A stretch of 64,000 nucleotides of DNA from Pilasporangium apinafurcum (GCA_001600495.1 BCKE01000018.1:468339-532338); one strand, 5' to 3'; shown: positions 10,858 to 23,300, numbered from the stretch's first letter. Program-made: numbers and translations. The notes: generated from the sequence alone by a model not told the origin.

Positions 10858-13800
10858 ATGGATGATCAACGAAGGATGATGGATGACACAGTACCCAACC
10901 ATGATGCATCGTTAACAGTGAGCGCACAGTGTTCTACTCCATCACGTTCATGTCCAGGCCCAGATGATGACAAAGATGCGAATTTCGGCCTCAGACACAT
11001 GTAAGCGCACTCTTCAATCGTTTTTTGATCCTAGAAATCTCACATTCATTATTCCCCAATATCAGCCATGCACTAGGATTCCGTTCCTGCGGGCGAACAT
11101 ACCTGGATTTCCTCAGTGAAACGCAGGTCATTTATCCTGTGGCTCATCATTTGAGCATTTTCCACCTCGAGAATCATACCATGGAATTTCTCCACCACAC
11201 GAAGAGTGTGCAGTCCATTCAATGCTTCCATGTCTCGCTCAATCGAGAGCTTATTGCTGTGGCAGAGGTACATCACAATGCCACTACGAGCACTGCATCT
11301 ACGTTGACTACGCCCATCAATTCGTCGATCAAACCGACCAAAATTGCACTCACAGCGCATCTCCACGACCATCAGCAACACGTGCTATCGATCTACAAAA
11401 CTAGCACTCGCAGTCGTGTACGAACGATTGCTTTAGCGCATAACGCTTGTCTGGTGTCGTGCTGTTTTTCATCCGACAATAAATTCCTCGTCATGCTCGA
11501 AGACGCACCGACACATAATGTCACCTTGTGGAAAGTGAGCAGCGCCAAGCTCGTCGCAACAGGCAAGTGCCCCAGTCGAGGTTCGCGCGTCTGCATCCAT
11601 CCGCACAACTCCAACTTCATCTCGGTCTCTGGACCGATGGTGCTCAAGTATTGGGTCTGGACCAATAACGATTTCAAAATCGGCAACTTTCTGCCGCAAC
11701 TGCGAGAGCAGGAACACTTTGTAGACCACGTTTGGATGAAGGAGTATATGGTCGCTGTCTCCGAACGAGGTATGCTGCTCTGCTTCCGATCAGCTGTGGA
11801 TTATACTCGCGTAGACTTGGTACACTCCTCGCGGTGCCATCAGCCGTCATTTGTGCGCATGGAATGCATCACTGTGCACGCCAAGGGCTTCGTCTTGGGC
11901 GGATCGGCGGGATTCTTCAGTATCTATGAAGCATCGGTATGAATTGCATTATTTGTTTGTCTATACAGCTTGATATGCCGGTCTGATGATATTAGCAACA
12001 TGATGGACGTGTGTGTGATGTTGGTAGGATGATCCAAAAGATCCATTTGCATTTGTTCGTTCGGTGTGCGTGGGTGACGTAGCGTTTGAGTGCATCACAG
12101 TGTCGCCGAACGTCGAGACAATCGTCGCATGTACCAAGAGCCGCGAGTTGTTGACGTTCTCCATGAGCGCCATCGATACGCTGCAGGAAGATCGCGTGGC
12201 TTACCAAGAGTTCATTCGCCACGTACGTACAGTCATACATTCATCAATAAAAAGAATGATTAATTGAACTGGAAAAACATTATAGGGTCATCAACTTGGC
12301 GCAGTCCTACAAGTGGACATTTGTGTGCAGCGCCCCATTGTGATTACGTGTGGAACAGACAAGACCGTTCGCGTGTGGAATTTTGATCTACGGCAGTATG
12401 AACTCTTGCAACAATTCCCGGAAGAACCATGCGCGTTGACGGTGCATCCGTCGGGTTTCCAGTTGCTTGTCGCGTTCAAAGAGCGTGTGCGGATGTATCA
12501 AATCCTTCAAGAAAACCTGCGTCAGACCCGCGATTTTGCACTCAAATCCTGTCGCGCCGTAAAGTTTTCACACGGCGGTCATCTTTTTGCTTGTGCAGCT
12601 GGACTCACTATCACGACCTTCCACACGTATACGGTGATGCATTTCGTATTTCGCTCATACATAATTTTTGATATGGTATATCCATGCTGATGTTTTTTGG
12701 TTTATATACATGTAGTTGGAGGTCGTGCATACATTTTCTGGTCATATCGGCGCTGTGCGCTGTCTTACGTGGACCAGAGATGATGCATTTCTCTTCTCAG
12801 CAGCTCATGATGGTGCTATCTATCGATGGAATATGAATACTGGTCAGTCAGCCAGTTCATTTGGTCATGGATAAACTCTCTTCTTATCTCCTACTGACTA
12901 CTTTCAAATCTTTGTCGCTTCGTACAGGAACACGCAGTGAAGAGATGCAGCATGTTGTCAAGCAATGTCAATACGCTGCTCTGGTGGTTGACCCACGCGA
13001 TCCAAATGTCATCGTCGCTGCTGGCAGCGATGGCAAACTGCGAGAGATCACGGCTGGAGAAGAAACAAAATCCGTCGACTTGATGCCAGGCATTTATGTC
13101 ACATCGATGGTGCTCATGACAGACTCAAAACGTGTATTTGCCGGCACAAACGTCGGTAGCATCCTCATGTTCACGTGGCCGCTCAGTAGCAAGAGCGTTT
13201 GGGAATATTTTGCTCATGGTGAACCTATTACACATATGTGTATCACTCCGGCGAATGATCAATTGATTTCAAGTTCTGAAGACGGTAGTGTATGCGTATT
13301 TAAGATTCTCAACAACAATAACAGCAGCAGTGGTAGTCTTAGTCTCCAGCCCGAGCAGTACACTCTAGACGACCATGACAAGTTCATTTACAGTGATCTC
13401 GCCAAATTACACGCTTATGAAAAGAAGAAGCAACCTACAACCTTTACTGATGCCATCCTTATCGCCCGCGAAGACCTTGATGAACGACAAGCAGCATTGG
13501 TGGAGCTCCAGCAGCGGTACGAGCAACTGCAGGCAGATGTTGAATTTGCATTGCATCGGAAAGAAAATGAATGGATCGACCGCTTACGCGTAGTGAAGGA
13601 AGAATCTGAAAGCCTGGTCGTCCAAGAGCGCATAAGGTACGAAGAATTGGAGGCTCGACACCAGCTGGCGGCAAGAAAACATGCAGAGGAGCTATCACAG
13701 ATGGAAGCAAACCACGTGAAGCTCACCCAGGAGATGGAAAATCAGTACGAACGCATGTTAGCACAAGAAATTGCACGATACGATGCACTTTCGGAGACGC

Positions 13801-15900
13801 TGGAGAAAACCCGACAGCAGTGTGAGGCGCTCGTGGAAACACAGGACAACCAGAACCGACGCACACTGCATACTGAGCGAAAAGCAGCGTATGCGCGTAC
13901 AAAAGAGCAAAACGAGATCATCAAACGCCTCCACGATGATCTTAAGTACAACCATGTCAAGTTTGAGGAGGTGCTACATCAGGAAGAAACCGAGTATGAG
14001 CAGGAATTACAGAAATTACGTGCAGATTACGAACAGCAGCTGGAGGTAGAGCGGCAAAATACTGCACTGAAGCAAGGGCAGCTGAGCGCGGCCAACACGA
14101 AACTCGAGTCACTGAAGAAGAAAATGCAAGAGTTCAAGACGGCGTCACATGCCCGCGATATATTATTATCCACTGAACGAGCCAAGATCACGAAGCTAGA
14201 GGCGACACTAGAGAACTACGAGAAGCACTTTGAGACGTGCAAGTTCGCCATTACGGACAAGGAGAAAACGATTATCGAGCTGAAATCGTCGAATCGGATT
14301 CTAGAAAATTTTCGCTCGGTGCTGCATCATCGTATTGACTGTCTGGAAGTCGAAAAGACGCCGATGCAGACGCACATGGACATGCTAGAGACGCAGGTAG
14401 GCGAGATGCAGAACGAATTGGTTGGAGAATATAAAACCAAAGCCGAAATCCAGCAAGAAATCGAGACCAAAGACGCTAAATTGAAGACGCTGCATCAGGA
14501 AGTGAAGATGCTTCGGCAGAGTTCGCTGAAGAAGGAATACACCATGAGTGAAATGCGACGCGAGTTTGCGCGTATTGCGCAAAGCACCAACTGGAAGGAC
14601 ATGGAAGCCGCAGTGAAGGATGCCTACAAGATCTTTGTCATTGGCGAAACAGTCCATAGAAAACTACCAAAACCGCTTCTCACCCCTGCGGTATCTTCTC
14701 CAAATCAACAGACGGAACAAAGCAAACGTGCTAAGCAGCAAACTGGCAGTGGTTCAGTGCCAGGCTCTCCATCAAGCTCAGTTGCGTCCCCGGTACTTCG
14801 TAGTGGAGGCGGTGTTGCCAACAAAACAAACAGTTTTGGACGAGTTTCCACGGCGCCATCGCCCACCAGAAGCAAGATCAATCGATCAGATCCACAGCTT
14901 CAGCAGATGGAGGAACTATCATCCGATAACATATCGAGCGAAGCGCTCGGGTATGACTGTAAACAGGCTGTGGATGAATCTGTCAAGCAAATGGAGTACA
15001 TGAGTCGAACGATCACGATGCTGCGCACATCGTTGGAAAATGCTAATACCAAGGCTGATCGCATTCGCCGCGATTCCGTTGCTGAAGGGAGCGTTTTGAT
15101 TGAAGAATGCAACAAATTACGCAAGGAAAATAAACAGCTGATGATCAAGACCCAAGCGCTCGAGCAAATCATCTATTCTGCAGGGCTGCATTCTGCAAGC
15201 AATGACACACTCTCTCCTCATCAACAACTTGCAACACCAAAGAGAACTTTGATGAAGCAGACAAGTGCCTCATGCCCACAGATCAATTCCAACGCTAATT
15301 CACCGTCCAATCCAGAGAGCGAGCTTATCCTCGACACCAACGGTATTAACAGCGCCTTTAAGCTTCAACCGCTTCAAGGAAACAACAGCAACGTAACTCC
15401 ATCCAAGCAGCGGCGACAATTCATATCGGGAAGCCCATCGACAAGCTCGAAACATGGTGATACAGGGAACAACATGCTGCCGTTTGCGCGTCTGGAGAGA
15501 GTAAAGCAGATGCAAAATAGACGCACCACTAATAGAGAGGAGCTAGCGACGGTCGTGGACAATCAACAACGGGAGATTCAGCGGTTACAGCATCAAGTGC
15601 AACTGTTACTATCCAACGATGTCGATAGCAGTAAGTGACAGTTTGGTTTTGCTATTCTCTCTCTCTCAGTTTCATTGATCGCATCTCACTGGTATCTGCG
15701 TTTCAATTGTAGAACCAGACAATGTTATTCGCGCCACGCCAAGTGTAGATCTGTCAATGGAACAAGGACGAACAGCCTCACTCTCCTCTTCTTCCACTCG
15801 CGTCGGCGTACTGCGTCCCATAATGCCGTCGTATCCACCGTCACCACTACATTCGTCCTTTGTCCTTACACCAATTGACGCAACAGACACAGACCGGTGA
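10858..15900 (+). CDS. CFAP57: Cilia- and flagella-associated protein 57 (WDR65)
   Basis: Seven exons (10858-11000, 11066-11936, 12028-12222, 12286-12633, 12716-12842, 12928-15630, 15713-15900), phases all agree, 1,524 residues. The N-terminal half is a double WD40 propeller: opening YPVAHHLSIFHLEN, TCGTDKTVRVWNFDL, FSGHIGAVRCLTWTRDD, FSAAHDGAIYRWNM, AGSDGKLREIT, ISSSEDGSVCVFKI. The second half, from about residue 720, is a long coiled coil rich in Glu, Gln and Arg, then a Ser/Pro-rich tail. This order is that of CFAP57, which sits at inner-arm dynein g/d in the axoneme and helps set waveform. It is longer than human CFAP57 (about 1,250) because of the low-complexity tail. It divides the window's flagellar genes between two loci (here and 58-63 kb). 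Start at 10858 is the first ATG of an otherwise phase-correct first exon. Confidence 0.88.
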
Positions 15901-17658
15901 ACAGAAGATCCGTCAAGTGCGCATCTTGATTGATCCATGTGGTCTCAGATATCTGTAAACTTCAACCATCTGCTACTAGATTGAAAAAAAAACTAGCAGA
16001 GATGGGTCTGGAAATACTTGACAGCTTTAGAAGAATGCAAATCTCGTCCTCGGATCCAACCCCCTCCAGCATTTTTTAAATACGAGACAACTGCCGTTTG
16101 GCGTTTGGTAGCGTTTGATGTCTAATTGCAGCAAACGTCTCTGGCTCAAAATAGACAGAGAAGCTTACCTGATTGCACCGGAAGTCACCAATGCACTGAG
16201 GAGACCAGTTCTGTAGTTATATACTGCTTACGATAAGCGTTCGAGAATGGTCCATAGAGGCTCCACCTGAAGAGCTCATGCGCATGTGTGTGTTACATGG
16301 CATTTCGGGTCAGTTGTGTGTATGTGAATGGCAATGAAACTCGGAACATACGCAAGCATGCAAGCAAGCGGCGACGTGGCATGAATAGAAGGAAAACAGG
16401 CGGCGCCGCCAGTAGTGTCAGATCTCAGATGATCACCCGCTTTTCTGCTTGTCTACTAGTCACGTTTACGCTTTTGATTTATTAAACCCGCACTCTTGAT
16501 TCCTTTCAAATTGTTTCTAGTATTAAAACTGTCATTTTGTACTATTTTTACTAAACCCTCAAATAAACTAAACCCGCGACATCAAAATTTTTGGGAACAA
16601 GCCGGCAAGAGACGGGATCTGATTACGTCTTCAGTTGTATGGTGATGAAAATCTGGTCAATGATTGCTGTTGCGTTGATGAAACAATCAACAGTAGCTCC
16701 AACTATTTATCAGTGCAGCATGATTTCCATCAATCTCCGTCTGTGCTCATGATTATTACCCACTCACCCACCCCATCCTCTTATTATCTGTTCTTATCAA
16801 TACACTTCCACCCACTTGGAGCCATCTGGGATATGTTGGACAGGTTCAGATCGCCTCTCCCGATCTCTTTCTATATTTTTCCTTAGATACACTCGCCGGT
16901 AGTGATAGAAAGAAGAATATACTCTTAGCCCTTCGACGTTCCCATCCAGCGCCTCTTGCTTGATGGTTTTTTTCTTTTTCTGTCCCACAGAAGACGTGCA
17001 AGTCGCGTGGGTTTGTGAACCATCAGCACATATCTTTCCTCTCTACCTTCATCCCAAGCCATGAACCACAGCGCATGTGCTCTATAAAAATAACTTCCTC
17101 CCCTCCCCTCCCCCCTGGTCATCTTTAAAAACGCTACCGGTCAAAAAAGCCTAAAAACAAGTACGCAGAAAAATAACCTGCGCCTTGATAACTAATATAG
17201 CGGTCGAAAAAAAAACAAAACAAAAAGAAAAAAGAGGAAATCGTTCACGCGCTCTCTGCCTTCTCATTCTTACTTCTCCTGACATCAAACAAAAACAAAA
17301 AACGAGCGAAATCTCGGTTTGTCACGTCATTCGGTCTCTGTCCAGTTCTCGTGACGTGTCGCCTAAGCCACCTGCCCCGAGGATTACGCGACTGCCCATC
17401 CCCACCCACAACACCAAGTCCGCATACACAGAAAAAGAAAAATTAACCCAACAGCCACACACTCCACAACAACACTGCACATCCACAGTTCAATTTCCGT
17501 CCGATAGCACAAACACACCGGCCATCCGCGCGTGTGGATCCACAAGCCACATATATTCCACACGATTGAAAAAGACCATCACTCCAACGGACGAGACAGT
17601 GCACCCATAATTCCACTTTCACACAAGCTTAGAAACCAGGAAGAAGAAGAAGACAAGA
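15901..17658. other. Gene-free 1.76-kb interval
   Basis: No coding gene or RNA gene recognised. From about 16,970 to 17,640 the plus strand is C/A-rich with runs of A and pyrimidine tracts, reading like a long 5' leader for the RING gene. A long open frame there (17185-17610) begins with TTG, is low complexity and stops before the RING start, so it is not taken as a gene. Confidence 0.45.
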
Positions 17659-18447
17659 ATGGACCTCGCGATTCGTGTCAATGTACGCTATGCAGCACCA
17701 CCTAACTCACAGATTAAAGACGCCTTGCGATTGTTCAAAAGTCCTCGATGGGTTCAATCCATCATTCGATACATCATGCCACAGCTCAATAACGTCTCAC
17801 CTGCCGCCGTACATGTGATTGAGGCGTTGAAAACGAATTTAGTCGAAATTGCGGAGGATGATGCGCACTGCGTTGTGTGCATGGAAGCCATGCACAAAAA
17901 CTGCGTCGAGTTACCATGCAAGCATCGATTTCATGATCAGTGTATTGAACCGTGGCTGAAGACTCATAGTACCTGTCCAACGTGTCGAGATCAGCTTCCC
18001 ACTGATGCATATACCAATTACAGCGTGTATGCTATCAACACGACTATCATTCTTCAACAATCGCAAGCGAGACTCCCCACCGCTGAATTGCTCGAATTAC
18101 CAGCAAGTAACCAGATCATTCGAGCAGTCGTGAATGCACGTGTGCGAAGAAATACACCAGCTCAGGCGCAATATGCATCGCAATCTCAACCAAACCCAGT
18201 TCCGATTAGTTTGAATGCCATTGAGCTCCCGAGCTTACCATCACAAGCGCCTGTGATGAATGCCAGCGTCTTGCAGCGAGGAACCGAATTAGTAGCTACT
18301 CTTCCATGCATTACTGAACCAGTAGTCCCAGTTATTCAGCGGAATTCTTCTAGACGACGATTCCGAGAAGAAGACCTTCCACAGATGGACAAACGGCGAC
18401 GACTCAGTGATTCTACCGAAGAGCAGGACATTGCAGCGTCAATATAA
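17659..18447 (+). CDS. RING-H2 finger E3 ubiquitin-protein ligase
   Basis: Intronless, 262 residues. A RING-H2 domain lies at about residues 73-113: CVVCMEAMHKNCVELPCKH, then RFHDQCIEPWLK and CPTCRDQLP, giving the C3H2C3 zinc ligands in order. The conserved Pro-Trp-Leu after the sixth ligand fits an E2-binding active ligase. The N-terminal part (RLFKSPRWVQSIIRYIMPQL) is helical and may be a substrate or adaptor site. The C-terminus carries two basic clusters (SSRRRFREED, DKRRRLSD) that look like a bipartite nuclear localisation signal, so a nuclear role is inferred. No transmembrane segment, unlike many RING-H2 ATL proteins. Substrate unknown. The flanking gene downstream is convergent. Confidence 0.85.
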   Translation: MDLAIRVNVRYAAPPNSQIKDALRLFKSPRWVQSIIRYIMPQLNNVSPAAVHVIEALKTNLVEIAEDDAHCVVCMEAMHKNCVELPCKHRFHDQCIEPWLKTHSTCPTCRDQLPTDAYTNYSVYAINTTIILQQSQARLPTAELLELPASNQIIRAVVNARVRRNTPAQAQYASQSQPNPVPISLNAIELPSLPSQAPVMNASVLQRGTELVATLPCITEPVVPVIQRNSSRRRFREEDLPQMDKRRRLSDSTEEQDIAASI

Positions 18448-18593
18448 GGTACAAAGATATCTCCCCTCCACTATTTTGCTTTAGAAGTTTACAGTAGAAT
18501 TCAACAACAAAAGCTAAACAGCTAATTACAGTATTATCATATTCAGAACAACCATTGGTTCTTGGTATCCAGTCACCTCCCTGACCCAAATCG

Positions 18594-21106
18594 TTATTGC
18601 GACAGAATATCTGCCGTAAGTTGGGAGCGCATGGATAGCATCCGCACGAGTTCCAGCATGTCCAACGTACTCGTCGTCTTCGAGTCTGGTGGATGAGTGA
18701 GTATCCAGGACACAACATTATTGAAGGGAGCCACCAATTTCACAATTGCTGGTGGGAGTCGACACAGTTGACGGCCTTTACCTTGGAAATGGCCTACAAT
18801 GAGCAGAACCACGCAGACTACGTGCAGCAGCATCACATACCGGTCGTCTTCACCCCGCTCTTCCTTTGTCAATTCCTGATCAGCCACAAGTCGTGAACCG
18901 CTCGCACATGCCACTGGCAACAGAAATGACAGCGCTCTAAACCACTCAATACTGTTGGGAAGAACATTCGACTCCTTCTCATCACTACCTCCTCGAATTA
19001 GGAGAAGATTAATCAAAACGCCTAGACAAAGTGTCAATGTTGGAATGCTCCCGAATTCCGCCACGCCTTCGGCGATCTCTGCACAAAGCGCACAACAAAA
19101 CCGCATGATTCGTCGTAGCACCTCATCATTTTCAGCCATAATTTTAGCTCCCTCTGGCATCGCACTGATATGCAATAACCCAGGAAGCAAGAAATGGAGC
19201 TGATCGATATTCCGTTCACTTTTGAGGATCGCTGTTGCCTTTCCCACCATTGACAAAACGGCATCTATTTCATCATCAGAATCCACTTCATCGTCGGAAT
19301 CCACTTCATCATCTTGATTGTTGCCCATCATACCGGTTCCATTCGTGATTTCTGGTTGCACCAGCGACTGATAGCAGACCATATATGGGACAAGTTCAAT
19401 TACTTGGTCAACGCTAGTATCAGAATCTTCAGCTATCCAAGCACTCACGACACGTATACTAGCATACACCACCGCATCCAGTTGGTAAACAGACGGCGCT
19501 TTTGCTTCCACGAGTTGCTGAAAGCGATGTGTCTTCGAGAAATCTCGAGTCAAGGTCAAAAGTTCCAATACTACTTGAAACATTTGGTTCAGCGTTTGCT
19601 TCATCTCGAGCAAGATATCGTAGGGAAGCATCAGATCACTGTCCATAGTAGAAACCAGCCCACTAATGATCATCTCCACACTTCCATAGCAAACCGGAAG
19701 CATTCTTAGGACTCGTTCAATTTCCTTCTCTTGACGTTCTGTTTCCTGCAAATTCTCGACTTTTTTTCCCTCCATTTGAACCAATGATAACTGAACGTCG
19801 TCGAGCATAAGTTTAATCTGCACACACATAAATCGACAAGAGTTAGCATGTAAAACCAAATGGATCAGTGCTCAGTCACACAAGAAACGATAGCTAAAGC
19901 AATGTACCTCGAGAGCAACAAGCTTTAGAAGAAACAAGATGAACTTGCCACCGGAAACTTCATCTGGTGGTGCCTGACTTCGCAGAGTCGTACCAGGAAG
20001 CATCCACGTTGTTCCCGACTGCCGCATGAGCAAGTAAACTAGTCTCAAACATTCATCTCGCTCTTGATGGGGCCATTTTGATCGTAAAAATCGAAGCACT
20101 CCGATGCGTATATCCGACAAAGCTTGGGAAGTCAGCAACTCCGCAGGTGCTTGACCGTCTTCCAAGAGCTTCATGTAATTGTTAAAAACCTGCAGGACCT
20201 TAATGGAACTCATGCCGCGAACGAGTGCAAAATTTGAGCAAATAAAATCGAAGTCGTAATTGTGAATCCGTTCCCAAAGGGAAGGAGTGCGAGAGATGAT
20301 TTCCATCAAACTCCAAATCGCTTCTAAGCACTCCATTTCCGCGTCATACTGTGTTTGTTCCATTGATGGAGCTTCGTTTTGTTCCTGTGTTGACGTGACT
20401 TTTGTCATCTTTTTGATCACACGGAACACTCTTCCCAATGTGCTTTCCTGTAATAGGACCTACATAATCAAAAAGCGCTACTCTGAATAACACTATTGCC
20501 GTCACAATGGGTAATATGAATGTAAAGGACAGATACCTCTCGGCCTTTTTCCGTGACTGCGAGACCGGTGAGAATGCTCACGCAGTCCTTGTGAATATCG
20601 ATTGATATTTCAGGTGATGCGAGCTGATCCAACAGAAACCGCACCAACTGTTCTTGCGCAAACGACTCGGCAATCTCCGAGTCTTCACAAAAACTAACAC
20701 ATTCAAAACAATGGCAATAGTTAAGTTATAGTTCCCAAGCAAAACTAATGGTAGTGCCGATATTATACCTGGCAATGAGGTTCAAACCGAGTGTCTGAAA
20801 CGATGACAATTCGTCTTGACTATCATCTCCTGCAGAAGTAACGCACAAAATGTATAGTACCTTGAAGATAAACAAATAGCATAACGCTCTTTATCCAGCG
20901 CACTGAAAAACATTCACGTTACCTTTTGTGTGCAGCAATCGTACGAAAAATTTAACGCCAACCGTAGCCACCACTTGTTTCCTCAGTTCTTGCAGTTGAT
21001 GGGATGGGAGGTCGGTCAGTTTGGTGACCATCAACAACCCGGCGAACTTGTATTCGTCTGAGTTGCCTTGTAGCGTGCGTAGGCACTGCTCGATCCGTGG
21101 ATCCAT
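18594..21106 (-). CDS. NCDN: Neurochondrin family protein
   Basis: Five exons (20923-21106, 20769-20829, 20537-20693, 19908-20459, 18594-19817), phases exact, 725 residues, close to human neurochondrin (729). The opening CLRTLQGNSDEYKFAGLLMV and TKLTDLPSHQ match the family's first ARM-like helices, where animal proteins read ERFAALLLVTK. LNLIASFCEDSEIAESF corresponds to the next conserved block. The rest is an all-helical solenoid. A short acidic direct repeat, VDSDDE in three near copies, sits near residue 510. In animals neurochondrin is a cytosolic and membrane-associated adaptor; its role in protists is unknown. The start at 21106 leaves the conserved core intact; an upstream 5' exon is not excluded. 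Confidence 0.85.
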
Positions 21107-21340
21107 GGTAATACGCAGTGCAAAGAGAGAAATGGCACGCAAGCGTGGGCAATCACCCCCACAATGCTTGATTGCGGAATGGTTTGTCACAATTAGCAGT
21201 AATGGAGAATATACCCTCGATATAGTGACGTTTAGTTTCTTAGTTTGGTCTCAGTGATGGTCTTCCATCTCATGTGAATGCACCCATTAACGTCTACGAT
21301 ACTGTTCTCTCAAAAGATTTGCTACACTAGCAGTGGCTAT

Positions 21341-22650
21341 TTACATGAAGTCGTCTTCGTACGCATTGACACTGCTTAAGTCTGCGGAAGCTTCCATTTT
21401 TGCGGCTGATTCGATTTTCTCTCTGGACATCAAGGTACTGGCCAACCACAATACATTCGTTAGTTCACGTGCTTTAGTGCGCAGGACTGGATCGATTGGA
21501 ATATATTTATATATCGAAAGAACGTACGCGTAGCTGCGCAACTCTTTTTGTTGCTTCCATTCTTCCTTCGCTTTTCGCTCAGCAGCTTCTACTTGCTGAC
21601 GCTGTTTCTTCCGCTCGACCTTATACAGCAGCTCCCGCTGTCTGCGCTCCTCTGGTTAGAAGCAAGACAAGGTGAGCGAATTTGAGCATGATATGAATCA
21701 TAATTCAGTGGTCTGCGAGGTTACCTTCCAAGTCAGGGAACGATTCGGTTTTTGTTTTGTTCAACGCCTTCAAAATGTCTTTGTTTTTCTCTTGAACGAC
21801 ATATTTGCGGACCTAATACAGGCAACTCTGATTAGACACCACCATTGACCATCTAACATGATCTCGATTATATACGCACTCGGTCTGGGTGGTTAAATCC
21901 CACTTGGCCTACTTCCATGGATGGAGTTTTCTGCAGATTGCGCCATTTTGTATAGACCTATTCATCCCACGGCAATCATCAGACAATGCACAACAATTTG
22001 ACAAAGCTTAGGCATGGACCAGCTAAAGAACTACAGACAGCAACCATACCACAGAAACACTCTTCTTTTTGCATCCTTCTATGGAATTTTCCTGTTCCAT
22101 TAACAGCAGATATACATGTGATTTCAGGTCACACATGGGATAACTTCAGCATGGAGTCACGAATCATACCTTTACAAGCTGCGCACACTCTTCCAAGCAA
22201 ACATCTGAAATATCTTCGATTTTGGATTTGCCCTGTTAGATGGATAAAATTGACATCAGAGGATATACACAATAGTAGCGACTACGTATGTCACGAACCA
22301 TCGGCAGACGGAGGTACACGTGAGCGGAGGATAAATCATCCACATGAAACCTATTCAAACAAACGCGTTTCATAGCAAGGAGATATACTCAGTCAACGCA
22401 GATAAAACGATGCTACGGTAACAATCCACGTTCATTACCAAATATCTTCCAAAAAGCCGTAGCGAATCAAGTCTTCGTTCTCATATTTGTCCTTGCCCAT
22501 ATAAATGGTATGACCCTCTACAGTCGCGAATGCATTGTCACCAAATCCATAGCATTAGCGTACAATCATTATTGATATCAGCTGCGCTTAGCAAGTTTCG
22601 CATGTAGAGCTAGAGACAGCCATACCAGACGATGTAAAGTAGAACACCAT
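21341..22650 (-). CDS. CCDC25: CCDC25, NFACT-R domain protein
   Basis: Nine small exons (22626-22650, 22439-22517, 22299-22350, 22170-22232, 22050-22091, 21880-21957, 21725-21812, 21528-21651, 21341-21437) sum to 215 residues with every phase in agreement; human CCDC25 has 208. It begins MVFYFTSS, followed by [38 protein letters not shown] and [11 protein letters not shown]. It ends with a charged coiled coil and ELRSYATLM ... YEDDFM. These match the NFACT-R domain and the conserved acidic DFM terminus. Homologs include archaeal and eukaryotic NFACT-related factors tied to ribosome quality control, and animal CCDC25 has been described as an extracellular-DNA sensor at membranes. Most of the gene is invisible to single-frame searches because exons are 25-124 bp. 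Confidence 0.93.
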
Positions 22651-22806
22651 GATTATTGCTCGTCTTCGCTTCTTCGTTTCCGCACTTGCAGTAACATCCA
22701 ACATATCATTTTCCACCAATCATTTCATGATGAAGTTAACGATTGGTTAAAATTTGGAATTAAGTGTATCATCAAGATCGGTACAATCCGGTAGCATGAC
22801 TTCAAA

Positions 22807-22912
22807 CTAGGTTACTCCAACTCGCTTCGCGAGTCGCGCCTACCAACTGACTACACCTAGAATACGGGCTGTACCATGTGAGCAGGTTCAAGTCCGAAGA
22901 CCCCGAGCTCAC
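22807..22912 (-). ncRNA. Structured tRNA-like sequence downstream of the Fanzor fragment
   Basis: Read on the minus strand, two hairpins follow the Fanzor stop codon. The first (22878-22912) has a GTGAGC/GCTCAC outer stem and an inner GTC-TTCG-GAC, a cUUCGg tetraloop. The second (22807-22860) has a CTAGGT/ACCTAG outer stem and an inner perfect ACTCGC-GAA-GCGAGT hairpin. The second also holds a tRNA A-box-like TAGTCAGTTGGTAG, with a weak B-box-like GTTTGAAGTC about 43 bases on. It does not fold as a full tRNA: the would-be anticodon loop lacks U33 and no acceptor stem forms. Options are a tRNA-derived SINE or pseudogene, or the omega-type RNA expected 3' of a Fanzor/TnpB gene. Structure is seen; function is inference. 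Confidence 0.35.
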
Positions 22913-22928
22913 GCTTTTTTTTGCGCTT

Positions 22929-23300
22929 CTACGACTCACTTGATTCTCGTTGCAAGTACTCTGGTCTTGCTCGATTATTGAAAAGTTCTGTCGTCACGCG
23001 CATAATATTCAGCGAAGCGTTCANNTCGCGATCCCAANACGTCTTGCATTCACTGGATTCACAGTGCAAAACGGATCGAGATTCAATTGTGCCATCGGGA
23101 ACGCCGTTGATCATTTTCGGGAAGACTACCTTCGAAAGTTCAGCGTGACAGTGGAAACATCGCTTGCTTGTACGAAACTCGTCGACGGAACGAACGGTAG
23201 CGCGCTTTGCCAGTTCCTTCTTGAGCGCTTTGACGCCATGGTGGCGAATTGTCGAATGACATATCAGTAAAAAGATTCCCCATACTGGTTGCAAAGACAC
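22929..23300 (-). pseudogene. Fanzor/TnpB-like RNA-guided nuclease, C-terminal remnant
   Basis: About 122 codons open on the minus strand and resemble the end of a TnpB/Fanzor (IS605 OrfB) protein. VRSVDEFRTSKRCFHCHAEL carries the family's DEFRTSK segment and first zinc-ligand pair. LHCESSEC gives the second pair (C-x5-C). W-D-R-[D/E]-x-N-A-S-L-N-I is the RuvC-III site. The RuvC-III acidic codon reads GAN because of unread bases at 23024-23025, so D or E cannot be decided; another N lies at 23038. The frame has no good ATG and no RuvC-I or RuvC-II motif was found upstream on this strand to about 23,900, so the copy looks truncated or needs unplaced exons. It lies in the window's least gene-like stretch. 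The structured sequence at 22807-22912 follows it. Confidence 0.72.

Noticed and set aside
17185-17610. 141-codon frame upstream of the RING gene
   Set aside because: Starts with TTG, is low complexity (Thr/Pro/Lys), and lies in a C/A-rich leader.
22807-22912. Functional tRNA gene
   Set aside because: A-box-like and weak B-box-like sequences exist on the minus strand, but the anticodon loop lacks U33 and no acceptor stem pairs; kept only as a tRNA-like structured element.
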